NCBI GenBank assembly: GCA_965199805.1
Contig: CBDATO010000003.1
Coordinates: forward strand, 1,426,001-1,490,000
Reading direction: 5' to 3'
From: DATAZK01 sp965199805
GTDB lineage: Bacteria > Actinomycetota > Actinomycetes > Frankiales > Frankiaceae
DNA length: 64,000 bases
Shown: positions 33,994 to 42,774 of the stretch, piece by piece
How positions within the stretch are numbered: position 1 is the stretch's first letter
How the letters are laid out: every line of letters begins with the position of its first letter
Program-made: the position numbers and the translations under genes
The notes under the pieces: model-generated
Databases searched by the model: none
The model's input: only the letters and a program-made list of their open reading frames with translations
What the model was told of the DNA's origin: nothing

Positions 33994-35241
33994 TCAGCGC
34001 TTGTAGTACGTGATCTCCGGGAGGAGCTTCGCGGCCTGAGTGGACAGGTACTTGTCGTATCGGTGATCGCCGTTGAGGGTCACCTTGAGGAACGCGACCG
34101 TGTACAGCTCCACGATGTGGTGGGCGGTATCGAGGTCCAGCGAGCCGGTCAGGCAATTGTTGATCTCGAATTGCCGGATGTCGGTCAATCCGGCGCGCAG
34201 CGATCCGAGCAGCCCGGGAATGTTGCATGTCTCGATGAACGCCCGGTGCGTCGCCCCGATGAGGTCGACCCGCACCAGCGGACGACCGGAGATGTCGGCG
34301 AGCGGCCTGCTGAGGTTGGGCACGAGCGGGGTCAGGTCGTCCTGCGTGCCGCCGAACAGGAGCGTCGGGATCCGGATCGACGTCATCTGCGCGTCGCTCA
34401 GGTAGCTGGTCGTCGGGGTCATCGCGACGATCGCCTTGATCCGCTTGTCGGCAGGCACCCCGGCGTCGGCACCGATCGGCAGCGCCATCGCCGTGTACGC
34501 GCCGAGTGAGTGCCCGCTCGCGGCGACCTTCGTCATGTCGACGGTGCTGCCGAGTCCCCCGGCACCGGCAGCGACCTGGTTCAGCACGAAGGTCAGATCG
34601 CGTGAGCGCTCGATCAGGTCGGTGCTGACGGGCAGGTAGTCGTTCAGGCCCGTGCTGCCGGGGTGATCAGGAGCAATCACCACGTAACCGTAGCTCGCCA
34701 CCGCCTCCATCAGGAACGAGGACTGGAAGCGGATCGTCGGCTTGCCGTGACTGAAGATCATCACCGGGAACTTGCCGGTCGCGGCGGGGAGGTTGTCGTA
34801 CGCCATGTGCGACGGGTAGCCGAGGCCGTCGGCCACCACGTAGCGCGAGAGCGGCTTGCCGGCGGCGGACGCCTTCGGTGCGGGATACCAGGCGTCGACG
34901 GTGATGGTGCGCTGGCGGGTCGGGTCCGTCACGGTGAAGGTGCGCCGGCCGACCGCGTAGCTGCCCTGCGTCTGCGGGTCCTGGAACGCCGGCAGCGACA
35001 CCTTGGGCGAAGGCGTCGTGGTGGGGGCAACGGTCGTCGGTGAGTCGGACGGCTGAGCTGTGCCGGTGCCCGTCGAGGCGCCCACCGCGGGCGTCACCCC
35101 GGGAAGGGGTTCCGCGGTGTTCTTGGAGGCGGCCGAGGAGCAGGCCGCCAGGACGGCGATACCCGCTGCCGCAGCGACCGTACGAAGGCGGGCACTACGA
35201 CCCGGCGAGCTCGCGGACTTTCCCCACATCACCACGCCCAT
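33994..35241 (-). CDS. Secreted lipoprotein alpha/beta hydrolase (PAF-acetylhydrolase/dienelactone type)
   Basis: About 415 residues. The N-terminus has a basic region, a hydrophobic stretch and a lipobox (VLAAC) near residue 33, then a Ser/Thr/Pro-rich linker to about residue 80, so it is an extracytoplasmic lipoprotein. The alpha/beta-hydrolase core has FPVMIFSHG near the oxyanion region and the nucleophile elbow GHSLG. A later GGTQDD supplies the acid and GATHR the His. This order fits platelet-activating-factor acetylhydrolase-like esterases. The start is not firm; ATG 35241 keeps a plausible signal, and ATG 35229 is also possible. Substrate unknown. Confidence 0.85.
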   Translation of the reverse strand: MGVVMWGKSASSPGRSARLRTVAAAAGIAVLAACSSAASKNTAEPLPGVTPAVGASTGTGTAQPSDSPTTVAPTTTPSPKVSLPAFQDPQTQGSYAVGRRTFTVTDPTRQRTITVDAWYPAPKASAAGKPLSRYVVADGLGYPSHMAYDNLPAATGKFPVMIFSHGKPTIRFQSSFLMEAVASYGYVVIAPDHPGSTGLNDYLPVSTDLIERSRDLTFVLNQVAAGAGGLGSTVDMTKVAASGHSLGAYTAMALPIGADAGVPADKRIKAIVAMTPTTSYLSDAQMTSIRIPTLLFGGTQDDLTPLVPNLSRPLADISGRPLVRVDLIGATHRAFIETCNIPGLLGSLRAGLTDIRQFEINNCLTGSLDLDTAHHIVELYTVAFLKVTLNGDHRYDKYLSTQAAKLLPEITYYKR

Positions 35242-35339
35242 TCTGCGGAACTCGGGGTGGCCACGCCCGCAAACGCGCGCGACATGCACGGCCGAATTGG
35301 CAAAGGGCCGCTTTGTTGAGCGCGAATTGTGTCCGCCGG

Positions 35340-35660
35340 TCAGACCGCCATCTCGCCGAGCTCCGACCAGTCCTGCTGATCGAGCTCCGCATTGACGATG
35401 CGCGGCGTCTCCACCAGGTGGGCCGGCAGCTCCTGCGTCGCCGTCCGGAAGTGGTCGGAGCCGACGTGGGCGGCGCCGGCGTCGCCGTCACGGAACGCCT
35501 CGAGGAGTACGTACTCGGTCGGGTCGTCCAGGCTGCGCGACCAGTCGAACCAGAGGCAGCCGGCCTCGGCCCGGGTGGCGGCCGTGAAGTCGGCGGTGAG
35601 CTCGGGCCAGCGGTCGGCGTCCTCGGGACGCACCCGGAACTTCGCGGTGATGAAGATCAT
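35340..35660 (-). CDS. Antibiotic biosynthesis monooxygenase (ABM) domain protein
   Basis: A 106-residue ferredoxin-like ABM protein: FITAKFRVRPED at the N-terminus, the AEAGCLWFDWSRSLDDPTEY hairpin and EAFRDGDAGAAHVGSDHF helix in the middle. Such proteins act as cofactor-free monooxygenases, isomerases or stress-linked dimers. It begins 11 bases after the hydroxyacyl-CoA dehydrogenase stop on the same strand, so the two are probably co-transcribed. Confidence 0.9.
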   Translation of the reverse strand: MIFITAKFRVRPEDADRWPELTADFTAATRAEAGCLWFDWSRSLDDPTEYVLLEAFRDGDAGAAHVGSDHFRTATQELPAHLVETPRIVNAELDQQDWSELGEMAV

Positions 35661-35671
35661 CGTGTCGTCCT

Positions 35672-36523
35672 TCAGCCGGCGTAGGAGTGGAAGCCGCGTC
35701 CGCTCTTGCGGCCGAGCAGGCCCGCCTCGACCATGCGCAGCAGCAGCGGGGGCGCCGCGTACAGGGGCTCCTTGAACTCCTCGTACATGGAATGAGCCAC
35801 TGCGGCGACCGTGTCCAGCCCGATCAGGTCGGACAGGGCGAGGGGGCCCTGCGGGTGGGCGCAGCCGAGCACCATGCCGGAGTCGATGTCCTCGGCGCTC
35901 GCGAAGCCGGACTCGAGCATCCGGATGGCGGACAGCAGGTAGGGCACGAGCAGCGCATTGACGACGAAACCCGACCGGTCGCGCGAGCGGATCGTCTTCT
36001 TCTGCAGCTCGTCCTCGACGAAGCGGGTGACCGTCTCGACGGTCTCCTCCGAGGTGAGCAGGCTCGGCACGATCTCGACCAGCGGCAGCACCGGCACCGG
36101 GTTGAAGAAGTGCACGCCGATCACCCGGTCGGGCCGCTTGGTGGCGGTCGCCATCCGGGCCAGCGGGATGGACGAGGTGTTGGAGGCGATGATCGCGTCG
36201 GGCCCGAGCACGTCGTCGAGGCGCCGGCAGAGGTCGAGCTTCAGGTCCTCGATCTCCGGCACCGCCTCGATGACGAGAGCCACGCCGGCGATGTCGGCCA
36301 GCTCGGTGGTGACGGTCAGGCGCGCGGTGGCCTCGGCGGCCTGCTCCGGCGTCAGCTTGCCGCGGCTCACCCGCTTGTCCAGGGCGCCGGCGAAGCGGCG
36401 CCGGAAGGCCTCCGCGAACTCGTCCTTCGCCTCGACCACCGTCACGTCGAGTCCGGCGAGGACGCCGACCTCCGCGATCCCCGCACCCATGGTGCCGCCG
36501 CCGATGACCGCTATCTGCTGCAT
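35672..36523 (-). CDS. 3-hydroxybutyryl-CoA dehydrogenase
   Basis: A 283-residue NAD-dependent 3-hydroxyacyl-CoA dehydrogenase. The Rossmann loop GGGTMGAG is at residues 8-15. Other marks are ASNTSSIPLARM near 115, the catalytic His region VIGVHFFNPVPVLPLVEIV near 135-153 and the DRSGFVVNALLVPYL helix at the domain border. The short chain of about 280 residues fits the FadB2/Hbd type without a fused hydratase. ATG 36523 is chosen because the coding pattern starts there; GAGG lies nine bases upstream. It oxidises 3-hydroxyacyl-CoA to 3-oxoacyl-CoA in fatty-acid or butyrate-type metabolism. Confidence 0.94.
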   Translation of the reverse strand: MQQIAVIGGGTMGAGIAEVGVLAGLDVTVVEAKDEFAEAFRRRFAGALDKRVSRGKLTPEQAAEATARLTVTTELADIAGVALVIEAVPEIEDLKLDLCRRLDDVLGPDAIIASNTSSIPLARMATATKRPDRVIGVHFFNPVPVLPLVEIVPSLLTSEETVETVTRFVEDELQKKTIRSRDRSGFVVNALLVPYLLSAIRMLESGFASAEDIDSGMVLGCAHPQGPLALSDLIGLDTVAAVAHSMYEEFKEPLYAAPPLLLRMVEAGLLGRKSGRGFHSYAG

Positions 36524-36722
36524 GTCCGTCGTCCTCACAGTCCTACGCGTGATCACATCTCGCCCATCGGCGGCAGGGCGCGCCAGATGCGCCGGACCCC
36601 GATGCCGAACTCCTACCTGATCACAGAACGACGGGTGGCCGGGGATTCGTCACCCCCCGGGCTCGGGTCGGGGCGGCCCGGCGGGTAGGACGTGTGCAGC
36701 AGTCCGCCCCCGAGGAGTCCGC

Positions 36723-37931
36723 GTGACGATCACCGCCAGCACCGCCGAGACCACCACCGCCGCCCCGCCCGTACGCGTCATCGATGCCGACACCCACCTG
36801 ACCGAGCCGCACGACCTGTGGACGCGCAACGCCCCCGCCGCCCTGCGTGACCGGGTGCCGCAGGTGCACGACCTGGACGGCGTCCCGACCTGGACCGTCG
36901 ACGGCCGCGCGCTCGGACGCGCGGGCGCAGCCTCCGTCGTGCACCGGGACGGCACACGCAGCCGCGGCACCAGCTTCATCGGCTGGAGCTTCGACGACGC
37001 CCATCCGGCCGCGTACGACCCGGCCGCCCGGCTGCAGGTCATGGACGACATCGGCGTCTTCGCCCAGATCGTCTACCCCAACGCGGCCGGCTTCGGCGGG
37101 CAGAAGTTCGCCGACATCGCCGATCCGGTGCTGAAGAACCTGTGCGCGACCCTCTACAACGACGCGATGGTCGAGCTGCAGGAGCAGGGCGCCGGGCGGC
37201 TCTACCCGATGGCGCTGCTGCCCTGGTGGGACGTCGACGCCGCGGTGGCCGAGGCGACCCGTGCCGCCGAGCTCGGGCTGCGCGGCGTCAACATGACCAG
37301 CGACCCGCAGCAGGGCGGCGCGCCCGACCTCGGCGACCCGGCCTGGGACCCGCTCTGGGAGGTATGCACCGGCGCCGGGCTGCCGGTCAACTTCCACATC
37401 GGCGCCAGCGAGACCAGCCTGTCCTGGTTCGGCAGCTCCCCCTGGCCGTCGCAGGGCGACGACCAGAAGCTCGCGATCGGCTCGGCGATGATGTACCTCA
37501 CCAACGCCCGGGTGATCGCGAACCTCATCTTCTCCGGCGTCCTCGAGCGCCACCCCGACATCAGGTTCGTCTCCGTCGAGAGCGGCATCGGCTGGATCCC
37601 GTTCATCCTCGAGGCCCTCACCCACCAGCAGGGCGAGCTGCGCCCCGAGTCCGTCGCCGCGATGTCGCTGACGCCGCTCGAGTACTTCCAGCGCAACATG
37701 TACGCCTGCTACTGGTTCGAGAAGCAGGACATCGCCCACACCCTCGAGATCCTCGGCTCCGACAACATCCTGTTCGAGACCGACTTCCCGCACCCGACCT
37801 GCCTGTATCCCGACAGCATGGTCACGGCAGCACCCGGCCTCGCGACGCTCAGCGACGACGTCCGGCGCAAGGTCCTGCAGGACAACGCGGCCGCCCTCTA
37901 CCGCATCCCGCTGCCCAGCGCCACCTGCTGA
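36723..37931 (+). CDS. Amidohydrolase family (amidohydrolase 2, ACMSD-like) protein
   Basis: A 402-residue TIM-barrel metal hydrolase or decarboxylase. The N-terminal metal motif is modified: VIDADTHLTEP (about 18-28) has D-x-D-x-H rather than H-x-H. Further ligand positions are LPVNFHIGAS near 221-230 and FETDFPHP near 350-357. The GTG start follows GAGGAG by six bases. The family includes uracil and o-pyrocatechuate decarboxylases and many uncharacterised catabolic enzymes with this D-x-D-x-H form. It is monocistronic; substrate unknown. Confidence 0.9.
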   Translation: MTITASTAETTTAAPPVRVIDADTHLTEPHDLWTRNAPAALRDRVPQVHDLDGVPTWTVDGRALGRAGAASVVHRDGTRSRGTSFIGWSFDDAHPAAYDPAARLQVMDDIGVFAQIVYPNAAGFGGQKFADIADPVLKNLCATLYNDAMVELQEQGAGRLYPMALLPWWDVDAAVAEATRAAELGLRGVNMTSDPQQGGAPDLGDPAWDPLWEVCTGAGLPVNFHIGASETSLSWFGSSPWPSQGDDQKLAIGSAMMYLTNARVIANLIFSGVLERHPDIRFVSVESGIGWIPFILEALTHQQGELRPESVAAMSLTPLEYFQRNMYACYWFEKQDIAHTLEILGSDNILFETDFPHPTCLYPDSMVTAAPGLATLSDDVRRKVLQDNAAALYRIPLPSATC

Positions 37932-38043
37932 TTTCGGGGCCGCCGCCGCCCGACAACCGGTCCACCGCCCCCAGGATTGCTCTTCGCCAGACGTGGAACA
38001 CGACGAAAAGTCGCCCACCGCGGCAGAGGGGGGAACCACTTCG

Positions 38044-39720
38044 ATGACGTCTTCCGACACACTCGCGCTGCAGCGATCAGCGCCGCCCCGATCCGAGGAC
38101 GAGGGCCGCATCCTCGCTGCAGCGCGTGACGTCTTCGGGTGGGACGAGCTGCGGCTGGGGCAGCTCGAGGCCATGTCGGCGACGCTCGCCGGCCGCGACG
38201 TCCTCGTCGTCATGCCGACCGGATCGGGCAAATCCGCCTGCTACCAGCTGCCGGGCGTGCTGCTCGCCGGCCTCACGGTCGTCGTGTCGCCGCTCATCGC
38301 GCTGCAGCAGGACCAGGTCGCCGGTCTGCATGCGGTACGCGGCCACCGCCGGGCCGTCGCCCTGCACTCCGGGATCCCCGACAGCGAGCACCAGGCCGTT
38401 CTGGACCAGCTGCACGCGCGGGAGCTCGAGTTCGTCTTCCTCTCCCCCGAGCAGCTCGCCCGCCCCGACGTCCTGGCCGCCGTCGCCGCTGCCGAGCCCG
38501 CCCTCTTCGCCGTGGACGAGGCCCACTGCGTCTCCTCGTGGGGCCATGACTTCCGCCCCGAGTACCTGCGCCTCGGCTCGGTGATCCGCGAGCTCGGCCA
38601 CCCGACCGTCATCGCCCTGACGGCCACGGCGGCCCCTCCCGTACGGCAGGAGATCATCGAGCGGCTCGGCCTGGACGACCCGGTCTCGGTGAACACCGGC
38701 TTCGACCGGCCCAACCTGTGGCTCGCGGTCGAACGCTTCGCCGACGACGACGAGAAGCGTGAGGCCGTCGTCATGCGGGCGATGACCGAGCGCAAGCCCG
38801 GGATCGTCTACGCGGCCACCCGCAAGGACACCGAGTCGTACGCGGCCGCCCTGGAGGAGTACGGCCTGCGGGCGGCGGCCTACCACGCCGGCGTCCGGCG
38901 CAGCGAGCGCGATCGGGTGCAGGACGCGTTCATGTCGGACGAGCTCGACATCATCGTGGCCACCACCGCGTTCGGGATGGGCATCGACAAGGCCAACGTG
39001 CGCTTCGTCCTGCACGCCGACGTCGCCGACTCGGTCGACAGCTACTACCAGGAGATCGGCCGCGCCGGCCGCGACGGTGACGCGGCAACGGTGCTGCTGC
39101 TGTACCGGCCGGAGGACCTTGGCCTGCGCCGGTTCTTCGCCGGCGGCGGCAAGGCCCCGGTGAAGAAGCTGCGCCTCATCTCGACGTTGCTCGCAGCCGC
39201 CGGCCGGCCGGTGACCCCGCCGGAGATGGCGGACGAGCTGTCCCTGCCGCTGCGCAAGCTCACGCCGCTGCTGACGCTGCTCGAGGAGGCGGGCGGCGTA
39301 CGTACCGACGACGACGGCTGCCTCGTCCTCGGTCCGGTGACCAACCCCGAGGAGGCGGCGGGCCGGGCCCGGGAGATCGTCGAGAACCGGCACCTGATCG
39401 AGAAGAGCCGCGTCGACATGATGCGCGCCTACGCGGAAGCTCCGGGCTGCCGCCGGCAGGTGCTGCTCGGCTACTTCGGCGAGGTGCTCGAGCACCCCTG
39501 CGGCAACTGCGACGGCTGCGCCGCCGGACTCGCCGAGGAGCAGCCAAGCGCGACCGATTCGCCGTTCCCGATCAATTCGCGGGTACGCCACCGCAGCCTC
39601 GGGCTCGGGACCGTCACCGAGTACGAGGGCGACCGGCTCGTCGTACTGTTCGACGACGCCGGCTACCGCACCCTGGCGCTCGCGCTGGCAGCCGAGAAGC
39701 ACCTGCTCGAGGCCGCCTGA
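38044..39720 (+). CDS. recQ: ATP-dependent DNA helicase RecQ
   Basis: A 558-residue superfamily 2 helicase. The Q-motif region is followed by Walker A MPTGSGKSACYQL near 60, DEAH box VDEAHCVSSWGHDF near 160, motif V TTAFGMGIDKANVRF near 303 and motif VI EIGRAGRDGD near 338. The zinc-binding region ends in CGNCDGC near 487. There is no HRDC domain; the C-terminus is a short SH3-like segment (VRHRSLGLGTVTEYEGDRLV). This layout is usual for actinomycete RecQ proteins. It unwinds DNA 3'-5' during repair. ATG 38044 is preferred; a GTG at 37993 would add 17 residues unlike the family. Confidence 0.95.
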   Translation: MTSSDTLALQRSAPPRSEDEGRILAAARDVFGWDELRLGQLEAMSATLAGRDVLVVMPTGSGKSACYQLPGVLLAGLTVVVSPLIALQQDQVAGLHAVRGHRRAVALHSGIPDSEHQAVLDQLHARELEFVFLSPEQLARPDVLAAVAAAEPALFAVDEAHCVSSWGHDFRPEYLRLGSVIRELGHPTVIALTATAAPPVRQEIIERLGLDDPVSVNTGFDRPNLWLAVERFADDDEKREAVVMRAMTERKPGIVYAATRKDTESYAAALEEYGLRAAAYHAGVRRSERDRVQDAFMSDELDIIVATTAFGMGIDKANVRFVLHADVADSVDSYYQEIGRAGRDGDAATVLLLYRPEDLGLRRFFAGGGKAPVKKLRLISTLLAAAGRPVTPPEMADELSLPLRKLTPLLTLLEEAGGVRTDDDGCLVLGPVTNPEEAAGRAREIVENRHLIEKSRVDMMRAYAEAPGCRRQVLLGYFGEVLEHPCGNCDGCAAGLAEEQPSATDSPFPINSRVRHRSLGLGTVTEYEGDRLVVLFDDAGYRTLALALAAEKHLLEAA

Positions 39721-39741
39721 GTCGGCGCGCACAATGCTGCG

Positions 39742-40635
39742 GTGGTCACCTCAACCGTCCGTGCCGGTGTGCTCGACGTCGCCTACGAACGGTCGGGCAC
39801 ACCCGGCGGATGGCCGGTCGTGCTGCTGCACGGCTTCCCGTACGACGTGCGCTGCTACGACGAGGTCGCGGCCCGGCTCGGTACGGCAGGCGCCGACGTC
39901 GTCGTGCCGTACCTGCGTGGCTACGGCCCCACCCGCTTCACCGACCCGGCGACGATGCGGTCGGGGCAGCAGGCGGCGCTGGCCCACGACCTGCTCGCGC
40001 TGCTCGACGCGCTCGGCCTCGCCCCGCCCGTCGTCGCCGGCTACGACTGGGGCGGCCGGGCTGCGTGCCTGGTGTCGATGCTGTGGCCGGTGCGGGTGGC
40101 CGGACTGGTGAGCGGCACCGGCTACAACGTGCTCGACGTCGAGACCACGCGGCGACCCTTCCCGCCGTCGGTGGAGCGGCGGCTCTGGTACCAGTACTAC
40201 CTGCACACCGAGCGCGGCGCCGCCGGCCTGGAGAGGTACCGCGACGACTACGCCCGGCTGCTGTGGGCCGAGTGGTCACCGACCTGGGAGTTCACCGACG
40301 CCGCCTTCGCAGCGACGGCCCCGTCGTTCGCCAACCCGGACTTCGTCGCGGTGGTCGTGCACTCCTACCGCCACCGGTACGGCACGGTGCCGGGCGACCC
40401 GGTGTACGACGCGACGGAGCAGACCATCGCCGCCAAGCCGGTGATCACCGTCCCGACCGTGGTGCTGGACGGCGAGCACGGCACCGTCAGCCCGCCGAAG
40501 CCGCGCGCCGTGCACGAGTCGCACTTCAGCCGACTGCTGGACCATCGCGTGCTCCCGGCCGGGCACAACCTGCCGCAGGAGGACCCGGTCGGGTTCGCAA
40601 AGGCTGTGCTGGACGTGCACGCGAGCGTTACGTAG
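39742..40635 (+). CDS. Alpha/beta hydrolase, epoxide hydrolase-like
   Basis: A 297-residue cytosolic hydrolase. HGFPYD (residues 30-35) is the oxyanion loop, and the nucleophile elbow VAGYDWGGRAA (about 95-105) carries Asp, as in epoxide hydrolases and haloacid-type members rather than Ser esterases. The catalytic His lies in PAGHNLPQED near 275. The start GTG 39742 is 21 bases after the RecQ stop. Its TAG stop (40633-40635) overlaps the 3' end of the oppositely oriented tRNA gene. Substrate unknown. Confidence 0.9.
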   Translation: MVTSTVRAGVLDVAYERSGTPGGWPVVLLHGFPYDVRCYDEVAARLGTAGADVVVPYLRGYGPTRFTDPATMRSGQQAALAHDLLALLDALGLAPPVVAGYDWGGRAACLVSMLWPVRVAGLVSGTGYNVLDVETTRRPFPPSVERRLWYQYYLHTERGAAGLERYRDDYARLLWAEWSPTWEFTDAAFAATAPSFANPDFVAVVVHSYRHRYGTVPGDPVYDATEQTIAAKPVITVPTVVLDGEHGTVSPPKPRAVHESHFSRLLDHRVLPAGHNLPQEDPVGFAKAVLDVHASVT

Positions 40636-40706
40636 GGCGGGTGGGGCTCGAACCCACGACCCAAGGATTATGAGTCCTCTGCTCTGACCGGCTGAGCTAC
40701 CGCCCC
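40633..40706 (-). tRNA. tRNA with CAU anticodon (Met, or Ile2)
   Basis: On the - strand the 74 bases fold as a tRNA: acceptor GGGGCGG/CCGCCCT, D arm GCTCAGCCGGTCAGAGC, anticodon loop CTCATAA with anticodon CAT, and T arm GTGGGTTCGAGCCCCAC. No CCA is encoded. CAU can be elongator Met or lysidine-modified Ile2. The initiator is unlikely because the anticodon stem lacks three consecutive G-C pairs. The last three bases overlap the hydrolase stop codon on the other strand. Confidence 0.95.
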
Positions 40707-40756
40707 GACGCCTCGTGTCTAGCAGACCCGCGCCGCCGCGGTGAGAGGCTGGACGC

Positions 40757-41530
40757 ATGGCACGCGTCTTCATCACCGGCTCGAGCCAGGGCCTCGGCCT
40801 CATGGCCGCCCAGATCCTGGCCAAGGACGGCCACCTCGTCACGCTGCACGCGCGCAACGAGGAGCGGGCCCGCGACGCCGTCACCCGGCTGGTGGGGGCC
40901 GAGGGCATCGTCATCGGCGACGTGTCGACCCTCGACGGGATGCGCGACGTCGCGGAGCAGGCGAACGCGCTCGGCCGGTTCGACGCCGTGATCCACAACG
41001 TCGCCGTCGGTGACCGCGAGCCGCGCCGGATCGAGACGGCGGACGGGCTGTCCCAGCTGTTCGCGGTGAACGTGCTGGCGCCGTACCTGCTGACCGCCCT
41101 GATGCACCGGCCCGACCGGCTCGTCTACCTGAGCTCCGGGCTGCACCTGCGGGTCACGCCCCACCTCGACGACCTGCAGTGGACCCGGCGGCGCTGGAAC
41201 GGCACGGCCGCGTACTCGGAGTCGAAGCTGCTCGACGTGCTGCTCACGATCGGGGTGGCGCGCCGCTGGCCGCAGGTGCTCTCCAACGCCGTCGAGCCGG
41301 GCTGGGTCGCCACCCGGATGGGCGGCCCGCAGGCGCCGGGAGACCTGGCCAAGGGTCCGGTCACGCAGGCCTGGCTCGCGGTGAGCGACGACCCGGGAGC
41401 TCTCACGTCCGGCGGGTACCTCTTCCACCAGCGTCCGAGTGCGACCAACCCGGCCGTGCACGACACCGCACTGCAGGACGAGCTGCTCCGCCGCTGCGCG
41501 GAGCTGACCGGGACGGAGCTACCGGCATGA
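40757..41530 (+). CDS. Short-chain dehydrogenase/reductase
   Basis: A 257-residue Rossmann-fold oxidoreductase. The cofactor loop TGSSQGLG is at residues 7-14. NVA near residue 81 replaces the usual NAG. SSG near 127 and YSESK near 150-154 supply the Ser-Tyr-x3-Lys active site. EPGWVATRMGG follows. Arg33 at the end of strand 2 suggests NADP(H). It is the first of a two-gene operon with an aldo/keto reductase (ATGA overlap), so the two may act on the same carbonyl or alcohol compounds. Confidence 0.92.
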   Translation: MARVFITGSSQGLGLMAAQILAKDGHLVTLHARNEERARDAVTRLVGAEGIVIGDVSTLDGMRDVAEQANALGRFDAVIHNVAVGDREPRRIETADGLSQLFAVNVLAPYLLTALMHRPDRLVYLSSGLHLRVTPHLDDLQWTRRRWNGTAAYSESKLLDVLLTIGVARRWPQVLSNAVEPGWVATRMGGPQAPGDLAKGPVTQAWLAVSDDPGALTSGGYLFHQRPSATNPAVHDTALQDELLRRCAELTGTELPA

Positions 41531-42555
41531 CGAATTACTCGGCCGACGAACATCGCTACGAGCGGATGAGCTACCGGCGGGTCGGCCGCAGCGGGGTGAA
41601 GCTCCCGGTCATCTCGCTCGGGCTCTGGCACAACTTCGGCACCGACCGGTCGCTCGAGACCCAGCGCGCCATCCTGCGCCGCGCGTTCGACCTCGGCGTC
41701 TGCCACTTCGACCTGGCCAACAACTACGGACCTCCCTACGGCACAGCCGAGGAGAACTTCGGCCGGATCCTCGCCCAGGACCTGCGCCCGTACCGCGACG
41801 AGCTCTTCCTCTCCACCAAGGCCGGGTGGGACATGTGGCCCGGCCCGTACGGCGAGTTCGGCTCCCGCAAGTACCTGCTCTCGAGCCTGGATGCATCGCT
41901 GAAGCGCATGAACGTGGACTACGTCGACGTCTTCTACAGCCACCGCTTCGACCCCGACACCCCGCTCGAGGAGACGATGGGAGCGCTCGACACGGCCGTG
42001 CGCTCCGGTCGCGCCCTGTACGCCGGCATCTCCTCCTACTCGGCGCAGCGCACCCGCGAGGCGGCCGCCATCCTCAAGGACCTCGGCACCCCACTGCTGA
42101 TCCACCAGCCGTCCTACTCGCTGCTCAACCGCTGGATCGAGGCGGAGCTGCTTGACACGCTGGACGACGTGGGTGCCGGCTGTATCGCCTTCTCGCCGCT
42201 GGCTCAGGGAATGCTCACCGACAAGTACCTCGCCGGCGTCCCGGACGACTCCCGCATGGCCGCCGGTTCGTCGCTGTCGCCGGAGCTGCTGACGGACGAG
42301 AACCTCGCCCGCATCCGGGGGCTCGACGCGATCGCGGCACGGCGCGGGCAGTCACTGGCGCAACTGGCCATCGCCTGGGCGGCCCGTGACCCCCGGGTGA
42401 CGTCGGTGCTCATCGGTGCGTCCTCGGTGCGCCAGCTCGAGCAGAACGTCGCCGCGCTCGACAACGCCGCCTTCTCCGCCGAGGAACTGACCGACATCGA
42501 CCGGCACGCGGTCGAGGGCGGGATCGATCTCTGGCGGGGCGTCGCCACGTCCTGA
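41527..42555 (+). CDS. Aldo/keto reductase (YghZ/AKR14-like)
   Basis: A 342-residue NADPH-dependent reductase. The tetrad is visible: Asp and Tyr in CHFDLANNYGPPYG (about 60-73), Lys in FLSTKAGWDM near 99, and His in VFYSHRFDP near 140. The NNYGPPYG loop and the MWPGPYGEFGSRKYL insertion are typical of the YghZ (L-glyceraldehyde 3-phosphate reductase) group, which detoxifies aldehydes. The ATG overlaps the SDR stop. The C-terminal IGASSVRQLEQNVAAL segment binds the adenine end of NADPH. Confidence 0.94.
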   Translation: MTNYSADEHRYERMSYRRVGRSGVKLPVISLGLWHNFGTDRSLETQRAILRRAFDLGVCHFDLANNYGPPYGTAEENFGRILAQDLRPYRDELFLSTKAGWDMWPGPYGEFGSRKYLLSSLDASLKRMNVDYVDVFYSHRFDPDTPLEETMGALDTAVRSGRALYAGISSYSAQRTREAAAILKDLGTPLLIHQPSYSLLNRWIEAELLDTLDDVGAGCIAFSPLAQGMLTDKYLAGVPDDSRMAAGSSLSPELLTDENLARIRGLDAIAARRGQSLAQLAIAWAARDPRVTSVLIGASSVRQLEQNVAALDNAAFSAEELTDIDRHAVEGGIDLWRGVATS

Positions 42556-42633
42556 TCACCGCCTGGGCGAGGGCCTCGTCACCGCTTCGATGATGTTGGA
42601 GTCAACCGGGTACGGCCTGGGCATAAGCCGCCC

Positions 42634-42774
42634 GTGACCCTCACCATCGTGATCATTGTTGTGGTCGCACTCCTGCTCGCCCTGATCGGCTTCGTCGTCT
42701 GGCGCCGCAAGCAACGCGCCGGCGGCGTGGTGGCGACACCGCCGAAGGCCCGCCGGGGAGCAACGAAGCGATGA
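42634..42774 (+). CDS. 46-residue single-pass membrane protein
   Basis: A small gene. GTG 42634 opens a 46-residue protein with one hydrophobic helix (about residues 4-22: IVIIVVVALLLALIGFVVW) and then a strongly basic tail (RRKQRAGG, ARRGATKR). It ends at TGA 42772-42774, overlapping the ATG of the PRC-barrel gene (ATGA), which strongly supports translation. Topology by the positive-inside rule: N-terminus out, basic tail in the cytosol. Function unknown; it may anchor the PRC-barrel proteins to the membrane. Confidence 0.75.
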   Translation: MTLTIVIIVVVALLLALIGFVVWRRKQRAGGVVATPPKARRGATKR

